Shown one piece after another: positions 52,084 through 60,977 of a stretch of DNA of 64,000 nucleotides. Within the stretch, counting starts at the first letter, position 1. Each line of letters opens with the position of its first letter. The stretch is from Firmicutes bacterium HGW-Firmicutes-9. GTDB lineage: Bacteria; Bacillota; Clostridia; Christensenellales; CAG-138. The stretch is taken from positions 643,249 through 707,248 of the forward strand of contig PGZM01000001.1 in the NCBI GenBank assembly GCA_002841395.1, written 5' to 3'. Made by a program: the position numbers and the translations under genes. A model generated the notes under the pieces. The model made no database searches. It had not been told where the DNA came from and worked only from the letters and a program-made list of their open reading frames with translations.

Positions 52084-52944
52084 ATGGCGAACCTTTTGGC
52101 ACACAAAACAGCACAGGAACCGTTTGATCTGCATTTGCACAGCAATTGTTCAGACGGCTCCGACACGCCCGCGCAGGTTGTTCGGGCGGCGTCGGAACGC
52201 GGCGTAACGATGCTCGCACTCACGGATCACGACAATGTGCTCGGCGTGCCGGAGGCGATGGCGGAGGCGGCGAAAATCGGCGTGCGATTCCTGCCGTCCA
52301 TTGAGATGGACGCGGAGTGGTCGCATGAGATGCACATCCTCGGCCTTGACATCGACACACAGGAGCCGCGCATGCAGGAGGCGCTCGTCATCGCACTGCG
52401 CCGCAGGGGAGAGCGCAACAGGGAGATCGTTCAGCGGCTATTGAACATCGGCTGCGATATCCGCGAACATCTGCAAGGCGAGATCGGTGCCGCAACGCGG
52501 CTGAATATCGCAATTGCGCTCGTCAAGGGCGGGTTTGCTGCGGATACGCGCGACGCATTTGCAAAGTATCTGCGCCGCGGCTGCCCTGGATTTTACACGG
52601 TAGAACGCTTTTCGCCGGAGACGATTGTGCAGCTGATTCTCGGTGCGGGCGGCGTTCCGGTCTGGGCGCACCCGATGAACGGGCACGCGGACCCGCACAA
52701 GGTCGCACCGATGCTCAAAGAACTCGGTTTGATGGGCATGGAAGGCTTTCATCCTTCGCTCAGCGAGGGCGACAGCGTGGTGATCACAAGTATCGCGCGC
52801 CAGATGGGACTGATCGTCACCTGCGGGAGCGATTACCATGGCGATCATCGTCCGGCGGTCGTGCCGGGACAAACATGGCGCGATACGGCGCTGCTGCATC
52901 AGACGCGCGAATTCCTTGAAGCGAGGCCACAGCGCGCGCTATAG
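52084..52944 (+). CDS. PHP-domain phosphoesterase
   Basis: 286 residues from ATG 52084; no strong ribosome site is seen, and the in-frame ATG at 52018 cannot be excluded. The PHP metal motifs are FDLHLHSNCSDGSDTP (about residues 13-28), LALTDHDNVLG, FLPSIEMDAEW, VWAHPMNGHAD and TCGSDYHGDHRP. The family includes 5'-3' exonucleases/nucleoside bisphosphate phosphatases (YciV/TrpH-like), so it may hydrolyse 3',5'-nucleotides. It starts 109 bases after ftsH and may be read through from it. Confidence 0.88.
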   Translation: MANLLAHKTAQEPFDLHLHSNCSDGSDTPAQVVRAASERGVTMLALTDHDNVLGVPEAMAEAAKIGVRFLPSIEMDAEWSHEMHILGLDIDTQEPRMQEALVIALRRRGERNREIVQRLLNIGCDIREHLQGEIGAATRLNIAIALVKGGFAADTRDAFAKYLRRGCPGFYTVERFSPETIVQLILGAGGVPVWAHPMNGHADPHKVAPMLKELGLMGMEGFHPSLSEGDSVVITSIARQMGLIVTCGSDYHGDHRPAVVPGQTWRDTALLHQTREFLEARPQRAL

Positions 52945-53043
52945 GTTTTTACGCATCAGACGCTGCTCTTTTGGAAAATATCACCGGAGGATAACACTCC
53001 GGCGCGTATATTACACAAATAATGCCAGATCGGCTATATTGTG

Positions 53044-53072
53044 TTGAGAACCGTCGCTCCCTCTGCTATAAT
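53044..53072 (+). promoter_or_regulatory. Promoter of prs
   Basis: TTGAGA at 53044-53049 and TATAAT at 53067-53072 with TG extension, spacing 17; the leader to the ATG is about 50 bases. Confidence 0.85.
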
Positions 53073-53130
53073 GTGGTTGCAGGGGATGACGAAGAAGGAA
53101 CATTACGCTTTAGGGAAAGAGGAGAAACAC

Positions 53131-54144
53131 ATGTACACGGGTTCGGGAATTATCAAGATATTTGCCGGTAGTACGGGCAAACCATTCGCCAAGAGGATGT
53201 GCGCCTATTTGGGAACGCAATTGGGCGACGCAGAGACCATCAAGTTCAGCGAAGGGAATATCTTTGTACGCGTCAACGAATCCATCCGCGACAAGGACGT
53301 CTACATCGTCCAGCCAATCGGCCGTCAGCCGAACGACGAGTTTGTAGAATTACTGTTCTGGATCGACGCTTTCAAGCGCGCAAGCGCCAACTCCGTCACC
53401 GCGATTATCCCGTATTTTTCCTACGCGAAGGGTGATAAAAAAGACGAACCCCGCGTATCCATCCGCGCCCGTGTTTGCGCAGACTGCATCGAAGTTGCCG
53501 GCGTAGACCGCATCATCACGATGGATCTGCACGCGCCGCAGGTACAGGGCTTCTTCAAAAAGCCCGTCGATCATCTCTATGCAAAAGCGCTGCTCTGCGA
53601 GTACATCCGCAGGCAGGGCATCGTAGACGAAGACCTTGTGGTCGTTTCTCCCGACGCTGGCTCCGCCAAGCGCGCGAGAGAATATGCAACCGAACTCAAC
53701 TGCCCGGTCGCCATCGGCGACAAGATGCGCTTTGGTCACGATGAAAACGCAAAAGTGCTTGAAATCATCGGCGATGTGAAGGACAAAAACTGTCTCGTTA
53801 TCGACGACTTCTCGATTTCCGGCGGCACGCTGGTCGACGTCAGCTATGCGCTTGCCGACAAGGGCGCAAAGAAAATCTACGCCGCGCTTTCTCACAATGT
53901 GCTTTCGGAAGAGGGTATCAAAAAGATCGACGCAAGCCCGATCGAGTTCCTCGTCTCTACCGACACGCTCGAGTGCCCGGGGGCAAGCCTCTCCAAGAAG
54001 ATTCGTTTCATCTCCGCTGCGCCGATGTTTGCGCAGGCGGTCAAGATCATCCACGACCGCGCACCGATGAGCACGATGTTTGAGCAGCGCGTCAGCAAGC
54101 GCCTGCTCGATATGAGTTTTGCCGAGCAGCAAACACTGATCTAA
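53131..54144 (+). CDS. prs: Ribose-phosphate pyrophosphokinase
   Basis: 337 residues from ATG 53131 (AGAGGAGA upstream). IKIFAGSTGKPFAKRMCAYLG at the start, the catalytic flexible loop around KKDEPRVSIRARVCADC, DLHAPQVQGFF and the PRPP-binding motif CLVIDDFSISGGTL (about residues 223-236). Makes PRPP for nucleotide, histidine and tryptophan synthesis. It differs somewhat from the 315-residue B. subtilis type (more divergent active loop), as in many Clostridia with this longer form. Single gene with its own promoter. Confidence 0.94.
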   Translation: MYTGSGIIKIFAGSTGKPFAKRMCAYLGTQLGDAETIKFSEGNIFVRVNESIRDKDVYIVQPIGRQPNDEFVELLFWIDAFKRASANSVTAIIPYFSYAKGDKKDEPRVSIRARVCADCIEVAGVDRIITMDLHAPQVQGFFKKPVDHLYAKALLCEYIRRQGIVDEDLVVVSPDAGSAKRAREYATELNCPVAIGDKMRFGHDENAKVLEIIGDVKDKNCLVIDDFSISGGTLVDVSYALADKGAKKIYAALSHNVLSEEGIKKIDASPIEFLVSTDTLECPGASLSKKIRFISAAPMFAQAVKIIHDRAPMSTMFEQRVSKRLLDMSFAEQQTLI

Positions 54145-54167
54145 TTCAGTACAACAATAAAACACAC

Positions 54168-54197
54168 TGGGCGAAGGCAATATTGCCTTCGTCCGTT
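54168..54197 (+). terminator. Terminator after prs
   Basis: GGACGAAGGCAA-type stem: GGCGAAGGCAA and TTGCCTTCGTC around a TA loop, followed by a weak T-rich tail (CGTTGTTATT). Confidence 0.55.
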
Positions 54198-54303
54198 GTT
54201 ATTATTTGGCCTTGTTCGCGTGACGGGATGAGAAAGATTGCGCTACAAGTGGCGTAACAATCATGACTCTGCGAACACTTTTTGACAGGCACTAAATTTT
54301 ATG

Positions 54304-54332
54304 TTGACATGGCCGTATTGGTGTGATATTAT
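54304..54332 (+). promoter_or_regulatory. Upstream promoter of carD
   Basis: TTGACA at 54304-54309 and TATTAT at 54327-54332, spacing 17. First of two tandem promoters ahead of the CarD-family gene. Confidence 0.75.
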
Positions 54333-54343
54333 ACGAGATTTTG

Positions 54344-54373
54344 TTGACAGTTTTCAGCAAATAGTGATATAGT
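54344..54373 (+). promoter_or_regulatory. Downstream promoter of carD
   Basis: TTGACA at 54344-54349 and TATAGT at 54368-54373, spacing 18, 45 bases before the GTG at 54418. Confidence 0.7.
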
Positions 54374-54417
54374 ATATAAGCATGTTATTGAATTTCAGAG
54401 CGAAAGGAGTGTTGCCG

Positions 54418-54888
54418 GTGTTTGAAATTGGCGATATGGTCTGTTACCCCATGCATGGCGTCGGGGAGATCGAAGCCGTCCAGGAGCAAACCGTACTTGG
54501 TGAATCGGCGCGGTATTATGTGCTGCGGTTTGTCATGGGCAAAATGACGGCGATGGTTCCTGTCGCAACAGCAGAATCGGTCGGCTTGCGTAAGCTTGTC
54601 TGCCCGGAGGACTGCCGAAAAATCATCGAATTTCTCTCGGAGGATGGGTGTGCGGACGAAAGCGACAATTGGAATCAACGCTACCGTGACAACCTCAACA
54701 AACTCCGGGTTGGCGATATCTATGGCGTGGCGGATGTGGTTAAGTGCCTGATCCACCGCGACCGTGAAAAGGGCTTATCCGCCGGCGAGCGGAAAATGTA
54801 TCTTACGGCGAGGCAGGTGCTCATTGCGGAGCTGGCCGCGTCGTGCGGAAAGGAGGAAAGCGAATTCCTTCCCCTGGTTGGGGGCTAA
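54418..54888 (+). CDS. CarD/CdnL-family RNA polymerase-binding regulator
   Basis: 156 residues from GTG 54418, eight bases after AAAGGAG (54403-54409); an ATG at 54382 is in frame but lies at the promoter. The N-terminal RNAP-interacting domain begins FEIGDMVCYPMHGVGEIEAVQEQ (CarD/TRCF Tudor-like), followed by a helical C-terminal domain (GDIYGVADVVKCLIHRDREKGLSAGERKMYLTARQVL). The family stabilises open promoter complexes, especially at rRNA promoters. It is followed by the PIN-TRAM gene, as in many Clostridia. Confidence 0.92.
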   Translation: MFEIGDMVCYPMHGVGEIEAVQEQTVLGESARYYVLRFVMGKMTAMVPVATAESVGLRKLVCPEDCRKIIEFLSEDGCADESDNWNQRYRDNLNKLRVGDIYGVADVVKCLIHRDREKGLSAGERKMYLTARQVLIAELAASCGKEESEFLPLVGG

Positions 54889-54915
54889 ACCAAACGGGAA
54901 AACGCCAATCACTGC

Positions 54916-56004
54916 ATGCGGAAGGTACTCCGAATTCTTGTTGCACTGGTTGGTATTGGCATCGGCTGCGGAATCGTTGCGTGGGTGCTCTATTCGTTCA
55001 AATGCCCGGGATACGATTACGTGCTGCGCTATACCACCATACCCGCCGTGATGGCCGCCCTCTATGTGATCATTGGAATTTCATCCGGAATTATCTTTTT
55101 TATATTATCTCCAAAGATCATAGACGGCATAAACGGCTTCTTCCAAAAGCTGGAACGCAGGCTGACCGAGATGCCCGCGCTGGACATTCTGTTCGGTGTG
55201 ATCGGTATCATGATCGGCATGGTTTTTGCGTTCCTGCTTAGCTTAATTTTGCGTACAATCGATGTTCCGGTTTTGCCGGAAGTCATCACGTTCCTCTTGT
55301 ATGTCATCTGCGGATATTATGGAGGCCACATCGGCATTTCGCGGCGCGCGGAGCTGATGGACGGCTATTCCCGCCGCGGACACATCGCAAAAGGGATTGT
55401 CGCGGGAAACGCCCGCCCCAAGGTGCTCGACACCAGCGTGATCATCGACGGCCGAATCTACGACATCTGCAAGACAGGGTTTCTGGAAGGAAACATCGTC
55501 GTTCCTGCGTTTGTTCTCAAAGAGCTGCGGCATATCGCCGACAGTTCGGACGCGATGAAGCGCTCCCGCGGACGCCGCGGTCTCGACATCCTGCATTCGA
55601 TGCAGCGTGAGCTGGATTCGCGCGTGGTCGTGGAGGACAAGGACTATGACGAGATCGACGAAGTCGACCTCAAGCTATTGCGGCTTGCGGTCGATCTGGG
55701 CGGTATTCTCGTGACCAACGATTACAACCTCAACAAGGTTGCGGCTGTGCAGAACATGCCCGTACTGAACATCAACGATCTTGCAAACGCGGTTCGTTCG
55801 GTGCTGCTGCCGGGCGAAGAACTGCCTCTCGCCATCGTGCGAGAGGGCAAGGAATCCGGGCAGGGCGTAGGCTATCTGCCGGATGGAACGATGGTCATCG
55901 TTGAGAACGCGCGCAGGCATATCGGCGAAACGCTTGACATCGTTGTCACAAGCGCGCTGCAAACTTCGGCCGGCAGACTGGTGTTCGCAAAGCTCCGCAA
56001 CTGA
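54916..56004 (+). CDS. PIN-TRAM domain membrane protein (YacL-like)
   Basis: 362 residues. Four membrane helices (about 6-27, 42-64, 90-112, 118-138) are followed by a PIN nuclease-like domain (about 170-290: KVLDTSVIIDGRIYDICKTGFLEG, with acidic residues also in VDLKLLRLAVDLGGILVTNDYNL) and a TRAM domain at the end (about 300-360: GVGYLPDGTMVIVENARRHIGETLDIVVTSALQT). Close to B. subtilis YacL, function unknown; the nuclease metal site looks complete. No strong ribosome site before ATG 54916, 27 bases after the CarD stop. Confidence 0.92.
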   Translation: MRKVLRILVALVGIGIGCGIVAWVLYSFKCPGYDYVLRYTTIPAVMAALYVIIGISSGIIFFILSPKIIDGINGFFQKLERRLTEMPALDILFGVIGIMIGMVFAFLLSLILRTIDVPVLPEVITFLLYVICGYYGGHIGISRRAELMDGYSRRGHIAKGIVAGNARPKVLDTSVIIDGRIYDICKTGFLEGNIVVPAFVLKELRHIADSSDAMKRSRGRRGLDILHSMQRELDSRVVVEDKDYDEIDEVDLKLLRLAVDLGGILVTNDYNLNKVAAVQNMPVLNINDLANAVRSVLLPGEELPLAIVREGKESGQGVGYLPDGTMVIVENARRHIGETLDIVVTSALQTSAGRLVFAKLRN

Positions 56005-56053
56005 TTCCGGACACGGATATGAGAAGCGGGCAGAACGAACGCCAAGAAACTCC

Positions 56054-56083
56054 TTGACACGGGTTTGCGCCGTCTACTATAAT
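56054..56083 (+). promoter_or_regulatory. Promoter of the rpmH block
   Basis: TTGACA at 56054-56059 and TATAAT at 56078-56083, spacing 18; about 90 bases of leader to rpmH. Confidence 0.82.
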
Positions 56084-56177
56084 ACATAAGGTTCATATCA
56101 TGCGGGCACCTGCCCGTGTGTGCGATTTTCGCAGGCTAACGCCTGTAGGACTCAACAACGAAGCGAGGTGTAGTCGA

Positions 56178-56312
56178 ATGTTTCGAACCTATCAGCCCAA
56201 GAAGCGTCAGCGGAGCAAAGTGCACGGATTCCGTAAGCGTATGAAAACGGCAGATGGCCGCAATGTCATCAAGCGTAGACGCGCGAAAGGCCGCAAAGTT
56301 CTCAGCGCGTAA
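56178..56312 (+). CDS. rpmH: 50S ribosomal protein L34
   Basis: 44 residues, standard length and sequence: [20 protein letters not shown]...[10 protein letters not shown]. Start at ATG 56178 behind GAGGTG; the frame opens earlier but L34 begins at this methionine. It is the first gene of the rpmH-rnpA-yidD-yidC-jag-mnmE block. Confidence 0.98.
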   Translation: MFRTYQPKKRQRSKVHGFRKRMKTADGRNVIKRRRAKGRKVLSA

Positions 56313-56502
56313 CGGGATTTCTTTGATCAGAACCGTAAAAAACGCACAAGCGCTTGCGGCGGGCATTTGCTTGCCGCATGTTTGTATTTCAAGGAAATAC
56401 AACACTTTGTAATTTTTGGCGTGTATTCTGTTTTCAAATAAGAAACATGAACGCACGCGGACGCCCAAGTCGAACGGATGTATTGTTAAAGGATGCGGCA
56501 GA

Positions 56503-56853
56503 GTGAAGCACAGTGATTCCCTGCGGCGGAAGAAAGAGTTCCGCTATACCTATCGCGTCGGGAAATCCTGCGGAGGAAAGCTGCTAGCGCTGGTGTACGC
56601 GAAAAGCCGCACCACGAGCGCAAAAATCGGGTTTTCGGTCAGCAAGAAGATCGGCAACGCAGTGGTGCGAAACCGCGTTAAGCGGCGCATGCGCGAGGCC
56701 GTGACCCCGCTGATCCCGTTGATCAAAGGCGGCACGAACCTGATATTCATCGCAAGAGATTCCATCATCGACGCGCCATTTCTCAGCATTCGCGAAGGGA
56801 TGCTTCAACAGCTGCAGCGTGCAGGCCTGATTAAGGCGGAGGAAAAAGGATGA
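56503..56853 (+). CDS. rnpA: Ribonuclease P protein component
   Basis: 116 residues from GTG 56503, nine bases after AAAGGA. The motifs [15 protein letters not shown] and [12 protein letters not shown] (about residues 60-71, the RNR motif) identify it. It binds RNase P RNA and helps hold pre-tRNA. The 190 bases after rpmH hold only a short stem (TGCGGC/GCCGCA) and the start region. The stop overlaps the yidD ATG by four bases. Confidence 0.95.
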   Translation: MKHSDSLRRKKEFRYTYRVGKSCGGKLLALVYAKSRTTSAKIGFSVSKKIGNAVVRNRVKRRMREAVTPLIPLIKGGTNLIFIARDSIIDAPFLSIREGMLQQLQRAGLIKAEEKG

Positions 56854-57059
56854 AGCGGTTTTTGATCGCGCTCGTCCGCGGGTATAAAAAGTATATCTCA
56901 CCGCTATTGCCCCCAAGCTGCCGCTTTACGCCGACCTGTTCGGAGTATGCGGTGGAAGCGCTCAGTAAGCACGGGGCTTTCAAAGGCAGTCTGCTCGCGA
57001 TCTGGCGCATTTTACGCTGCAACCCTTTCTGCAAGGGCGGTTACGATCCGGTTCCGTAG
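56850..57059 (+). CDS. yidD: Membrane protein insertion efficiency factor YidD
   Basis: 69 residues, the usual length. It has the conserved cysteines and [36 protein letters not shown] and [14 protein letters not shown]. It aids YidC-dependent membrane insertion. Overlaps rnpA by four bases. Confidence 0.96.
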   Translation: MKRFLIALVRGYKKYISPLLPPSCRFTPTCSEYAVEALSKHGAFKGSLLAIWRILRCNPFCKGGYDPVP

Positions 57060-57128
57060 ATCGAAGACATATCTTTCCACCAACAAAAAAATCAATTTCC
57101 TGTACATATTGAGAGGAGGGCATCCCCC

Positions 57129-58103
57129 TTGGTAGGCGATTTTCCTGTAACGCAATGGGCATTCCTCGGAATGCGTTGGCTCTATGAGACGTTGACCAAT
57201 CAGAGCATCGTGCTCACGATCATCATCGCGACGCTGTTTATCCGCGCGTTGACGGTCTTTGGCGATATCCGCTCGAGAAAGTCTTCCATGAAGATGGCGG
57301 CCGTTCAGCCGCAGATTGACAAGCTCAAGAAGAAGTACGAAAAAGACCCGCAAAAGCTCAACACCGAACAGCAGAAGCTCATGCGCGAAAACGGCGTGAG
57401 TATGTTTGGCGGTTGTCTGCCGATGCTGATCACCATGCCGCTGTTCTTTATCTTCATTGCGGCGTTCCGTCAATGGGGCAACGAGATGATGGTTCGCCTG
57501 ATCCTCACCCTTGACGACAACAAGGACAAGGGCATTGAGCTCTTCCAAACATTTAAGTTTTTCTGGATCAACAACCTATGGATGCCGGACAACGGTTTCT
57601 CGCCGGTTATTGCGACAGCCAAGGAGTTTTTTGGCGCGGCAAACAACACGCTGCCCAAGCTTCTTTATTTCCAGGAGCATCCGGAAGCGCTCCAGCGCTT
57701 TGTAGAGCTCGGCTTCTTCGTCAAGAACGGCGACGCGTATGCGCTCGCGACCATGACGGATCAGCTTGCGGCGAACTATACCGCGTTGATGGCGCCCTGC
57801 GCAGAGCTCTATCAGGGATTCAACAACGGTTGGTTTATCTTCCCGATTCTTGCGGGCGGATCGACCTATCTTTCCACCTGGATTATGCAGAAGAACCAGC
57901 CAAAGAGCGACGCGACTGCAAGCACCAACAAGGTGATGAACTGGCTCATGCCGGCAATGTCATTCTTCTTCTGCTTACAGTACAACGCAAGCTTTGCCGT
58001 TTACTGGACGTTCAGCAACATCTTCTCGCTGGGCACCTCGCTGCTGATCAACCGCTCGTTTGCGAAGCAGCAGCCCGTCATCACGGAGGTTAGCACGAAA
58101 TGA
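57129..58103 (+). CDS. yidC: YidC/SpoIIIJ-family membrane insertase
   Basis: 324 residues starting with TTG 57129, nine bases after GAGGAGGG. About five membrane helices (about 22-41, 100-116, a region near 230-260, 275-315); the functional arginine of the insertase groove is in LFIRALTVF. It has no lipoprotein signal peptide, unlike the B. subtilis SpoIIIJ, and a longer loop between helices 2 and 3 (about 125-225) than the minimal family. The stop overlaps the jag ATG. Confidence 0.95.
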   Translation: MVGDFPVTQWAFLGMRWLYETLTNQSIVLTIIIATLFIRALTVFGDIRSRKSSMKMAAVQPQIDKLKKKYEKDPQKLNTEQQKLMRENGVSMFGGCLPMLITMPLFFIFIAAFRQWGNEMMVRLILTLDDNKDKGIELFQTFKFFWINNLWMPDNGFSPVIATAKEFFGAANNTLPKLLYFQEHPEALQRFVELGFFVKNGDAYALATMTDQLAANYTALMAPCAELYQGFNNGWFIFPILAGGSTYLSTWIMQKNQPKSDATASTNKVMNWLMPAMSFFFCLQYNASFAVYWTFSNIFSLGTSLLINRSFAKQQPVITEVSTK

Positions 58104-58975
58104 GGAGCATGGAGTTTTCGGGTCATAGCGTCGATGAAGCCATCTATAATGGCCTAAATGAGATGGGCGTGACTATCGACGAAGTCGAAATCGAAACAAT
58201 CCAGTCCGAGAGCAAAGGTTTGTTTGGCATCGGCGCAAAACAAGCAGTCGTCCGCCTGACACAACGCGAAGTACCGCTCGTCATGGAGATGGAGCAGGTA
58301 TATCGCAAAGAACAAGAAGCAACCATGAACCAGCGCCGGGATCAGTCTCAGCGCGGCGGAGGACGTCCCGAGCGTCGCGACAGCGGCGAGCGCGGCAGAA
58401 GCGACCGTAGTCAGCACGGTTCTTCCAGCTATGGCGCACCGCGCGGCCCGCAACGCAGCGAACAGGGGCAGGATCGCATGCCCGAAGCGCCGCAGGAGCA
58501 CTTTGATTACAGCGAAGAGCTCGCGAAGAATACGCCCTGCGCGATGTTCTTGAGCGAACTGCTGACCAAGATGAATAATCCTGCGCCGGTTTTGGCCGCA
58601 GATACGGAAAACGGGCTTCGGCTTTGCATCGACGCAGAGACGATGGGTCTTCTCATCGGCAGACGCGGCGAAACGCTGGATGCCATGCAGTATCTCGTGT
58701 CGCTGGTTGCCAACAAGAACCGCAAAGAAGAAGGCTACATCCGCGTGACGCTAGATACCGAGGGGTATCGTTCCCGCAGAGAAGAGACGCTTAAACGTCT
58801 CGCTCGTAAGAACGCGATGCATGTGCGTCAGTCTGGCCGCTCCGTCTCGATGGAACCCATGAATCCATACGAACGGCGTATTCTCCACAGTGCGCTGCAG
58901 GGATTCAACGGCGTGACCACGCACAGTGAGGGCGAGGAACCCAACCGCCACGTCGTCATCACACCTTCGAAATAA
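58100..58975 (+). CDS. jag: Jag/KhpB RNA-binding protein
   Basis: 291 residues. Jag_N domain (about 3-50: MEFSGHSVDEAIYNGLNEMGV...ESKGLFGIGAKQAVV), a disordered Arg/Gln/Gly/Ser linker (about 75-130), a KH domain (about 155-215, with the motif LLIGRRGETLDAMQYL), and an R3H domain (about 225-285: KRLARKNAMHVRQSGRSVSMEPMNPYERRILHSAL). It binds RNA together with KhpA and affects cell elongation and spore formation in relatives. Four-base overlap with yidC. Confidence 0.96.
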   Translation: MRSMEFSGHSVDEAIYNGLNEMGVTIDEVEIETIQSESKGLFGIGAKQAVVRLTQREVPLVMEMEQVYRKEQEATMNQRRDQSQRGGGRPERRDSGERGRSDRSQHGSSSYGAPRGPQRSEQGQDRMPEAPQEHFDYSEELAKNTPCAMFLSELLTKMNNPAPVLAADTENGLRLCIDAETMGLLIGRRGETLDAMQYLVSLVANKNRKEEGYIRVTLDTEGYRSRREETLKRLARKNAMHVRQSGRSVSMEPMNPYERRILHSALQGFNGVTTHSEGEEPNRHVVITPSK

Positions 58976-58986
58976 CGAATCAATGT

Positions 58987-59012
58987 GAGCCGTCGCAGTT
59001 TCGCGGCGGCTC
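58987..59012 (+). terminator. Hairpin between jag and mnmE
   Basis: GAGCCGTCGC and GCGGCGGCTC pair across a six-base loop; the following T run is weak (GTGTTCTGTTTT). A partial terminator is possible. Confidence 0.5.
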
Positions 59013-59075
59013 GTGTTCTGTTTTGGCGAGCATATTGAATCAATGTGCTTGTCGAGTGAATATATGGAGACACAC

Positions 59076-60380
59076 ATGGAAGACACCATCTACGCGCCGT
59101 CATCCGCCATCGGCGGGGCGATTGCGATCATTCGCATCTCTGGCGAGCAGGCAGGACGCGTCAGCGAACTGCTTGACCGCGACCCGGCAAGAACGCCAAG
59201 AGAAATGGTTCATGCGCGGCTGTCATTGCGCGGCGAGTTAATCGACGACTGCGTGGCGGTCTATTTTCCTGCGCCGCGCAGTTATTCGGGCGAGCATATG
59301 ATGGAGCTGAACGTGCACGGCGGCATGCAGACGGTGCAACGCGTGCTGGGCGCACTGGCAACGCTCGGATTTCGGCCTGCGGAATGCGGCGAGTTCACGA
59401 AAAGAGCGTTTCTGAATGGAAAGATGGATCTTTCTGCCGCGGAAGCCGTGATGGACGTCATCAATGCGGACGCGGAGCAAAGCCTCAAGTCCGCGCTGGC
59501 GCAGCTGCAGGGCAGTATCAAACGGGAGATCACATCGGTGGAAGAATTATTGACCGATGCGCTTTCCGGCATCGATGCCGCGATTGACTATCCCGACGAG
59601 GCGGAAGAGGACACGATTGAAGCGTTGCCGGAATCGCTTTCGGCGGCAATTGCGCGTGTGGACGCGATGATCGCAAAAGCGAGGCGCGGAAGAGTGCTCC
59701 GAGATGGGCTACAGGTTGCAATCGTCGGCAGGCCGAACGTCGGCAAATCGTCGTTGATGAATGCGGTATTGGGCAGTGATCGCGCGATTGTAACCGCCGT
59801 TGCGGGCACCACGCGCGACATCATAGACGAAAAAGTGAGCATGGACGGCGTACCCGTGCGGTTAATTGATACAGCGGGCATCCGAGAAGCGAGCGACGAG
59901 GCTGAAAGAATCGGCGTTGATCGCGCGCGTGATGCGCTCATCCGTGCAGACGTTGTGTGCCTCGTGCTTGACGCATCCGTGCCGATGACGGAGCAAGATA
60001 CGAAACTGTTGGCGGACACGCAAAATAGCACCCGGATTGTCGTGTTGAACAAGAGCGATTTGCCGCAGGCTTGTGCGTATGCGGGCGAAGCAATCCGCAT
60101 CAGCGCGAAAACCGGTGATGGACTGCGCGAGCTGCAGGAGAAGATTCTTGCACTTGCCGCACCGGAACGGGCGGATGGCTCGACCATCACCAACGAGCGG
60201 CACATTCGTGCGCTGGAACTCGCGCTCACGGCGTTACGCGATGCGGAAACCGCAGATGAGCTGGATTGCGCCGCAACAGATGTTAAGAACGCATTGCACC
60301 ATCTTGGTTCTATCACGGGAACCGATGTTGACGCGAGCGTCATCGACCGCATCTTTGAGCGGTTCTGTGTCGGAAAATAG
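59076..60380 (+). CDS. mnmE: tRNA uridine-5-carboxymethylaminomethyl(34) synthesis GTPase MnmE
   Basis: 434 residues from ATG 59076 (GGAGA upstream). N-terminal folate-binding domain, then the G domain with AIVGRPNVGKSSLMNAVLG (G1), TTRD (G2), DTAG (G3) and NKSD (G4), and the conserved C-terminal CVGK (about residues 431-434), which marks MnmE. With MnmG it modifies the wobble uridine of several tRNAs; mnmG is absent next door, where it usually follows. The next gene starts 33 bases later. Confidence 0.97.
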   Translation: MEDTIYAPSSAIGGAIAIIRISGEQAGRVSELLDRDPARTPREMVHARLSLRGELIDDCVAVYFPAPRSYSGEHMMELNVHGGMQTVQRVLGALATLGFRPAECGEFTKRAFLNGKMDLSAAEAVMDVINADAEQSLKSALAQLQGSIKREITSVEELLTDALSGIDAAIDYPDEAEEDTIEALPESLSAAIARVDAMIAKARRGRVLRDGLQVAIVGRPNVGKSSLMNAVLGSDRAIVTAVAGTTRDIIDEKVSMDGVPVRLIDTAGIREASDEAERIGVDRARDALIRADVVCLVLDASVPMTEQDTKLLADTQNSTRIVVLNKSDLPQACAYAGEAIRISAKTGDGLRELQEKILALAAPERADGSTITNERHIRALELALTALRDAETADELDCAATDVKNALHHLGSITGTDVDASVIDRIFERFCVGK

Positions 60381-60412
60381 TGTATACAAGCGGAGAAACG
60401 GAGAAGCGGCAA

Positions 60413-60922
60413 GTGCAGAATAACGTGACGTTTGAGCCGGTAAAGATAGAGGAAGTTCCGGAACTTGTGAGATTGCGACTGTTAACCCGAATTGAGACGT
60501 ACAGCGATATCTATCCGCGCGAGTGGTTTGATGGGTTTGACACAGCGCAATCAGAGGAAAAATTCCGAAAGATCGCGTCGGATTCCGATCAGAACCTGCT
60601 CTTTATTAACGTTGACGGCAAGCATGCGGGTTATCTTTGCTTTGGCAAGGAGATGGAAAAGACCATGCCGGAGAATTCGATCTGCATCAATATGCTGTAT
60701 CTGTTTCGTGCGTTTCAGCGGCGCGGGATTGGCGTGCTTGCGATAGAGCAGGTGCGCAACTATTGCAGGTCGATCGGACACGGCCGATTCTATAACGGCT
60801 GTAACATGCACAATGTAGCAGCGCTTCGATTTTATCGCGCGATTGGCGGGAAGGTCATTGCGGAATATGGCGGACACGAAAACCGTGCGCTGGATCAGAC
60901 TGTGTTTGAGCACCTAATCTAA
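60413..60922 (+). CDS. GNAT-family N-acetyltransferase
   Basis: 169 residues from GTG 60413, six bases after GGAGAAG-like purines; a GTG at 60380 is in frame and abuts mnmE. The acetyl-CoA motif is LYLFRAFQRRGIGVLAIEQVRNYCR (QRRGIG), followed by CNMHNVAALRFYRAIGGKVI. It will acetylate an amine or protein terminus of unknown identity. It lies where mnmG is usually found and may be cotranscribed with mnmE. Confidence 0.82.
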   Translation: MQNNVTFEPVKIEEVPELVRLRLLTRIETYSDIYPREWFDGFDTAQSEEKFRKIASDSDQNLLFINVDGKHAGYLCFGKEMEKTMPENSICINMLYLFRAFQRRGIGVLAIEQVRNYCRSIGHGRFYNGCNMHNVAALRFYRAIGGKVIAEYGGHENRALDQTVFEHLI

Positions 60923-60934
60923 ATGCGACAAAAA

Positions 60935-60960
60935 AAGAACCGGGAGAAATCCCGGTTCTT
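60935..60960. terminator. Bidirectional terminator between GNAT and the DUF695 gene
   Basis: AAGAACCGGGA and TCCCGGTTCTT pair perfectly around GAAA. The A run before it makes it a strong terminator in the leftward direction. Confidence 0.88.
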
Positions 60961-60977
60961 ATGCGTTTTGGCGTTGG

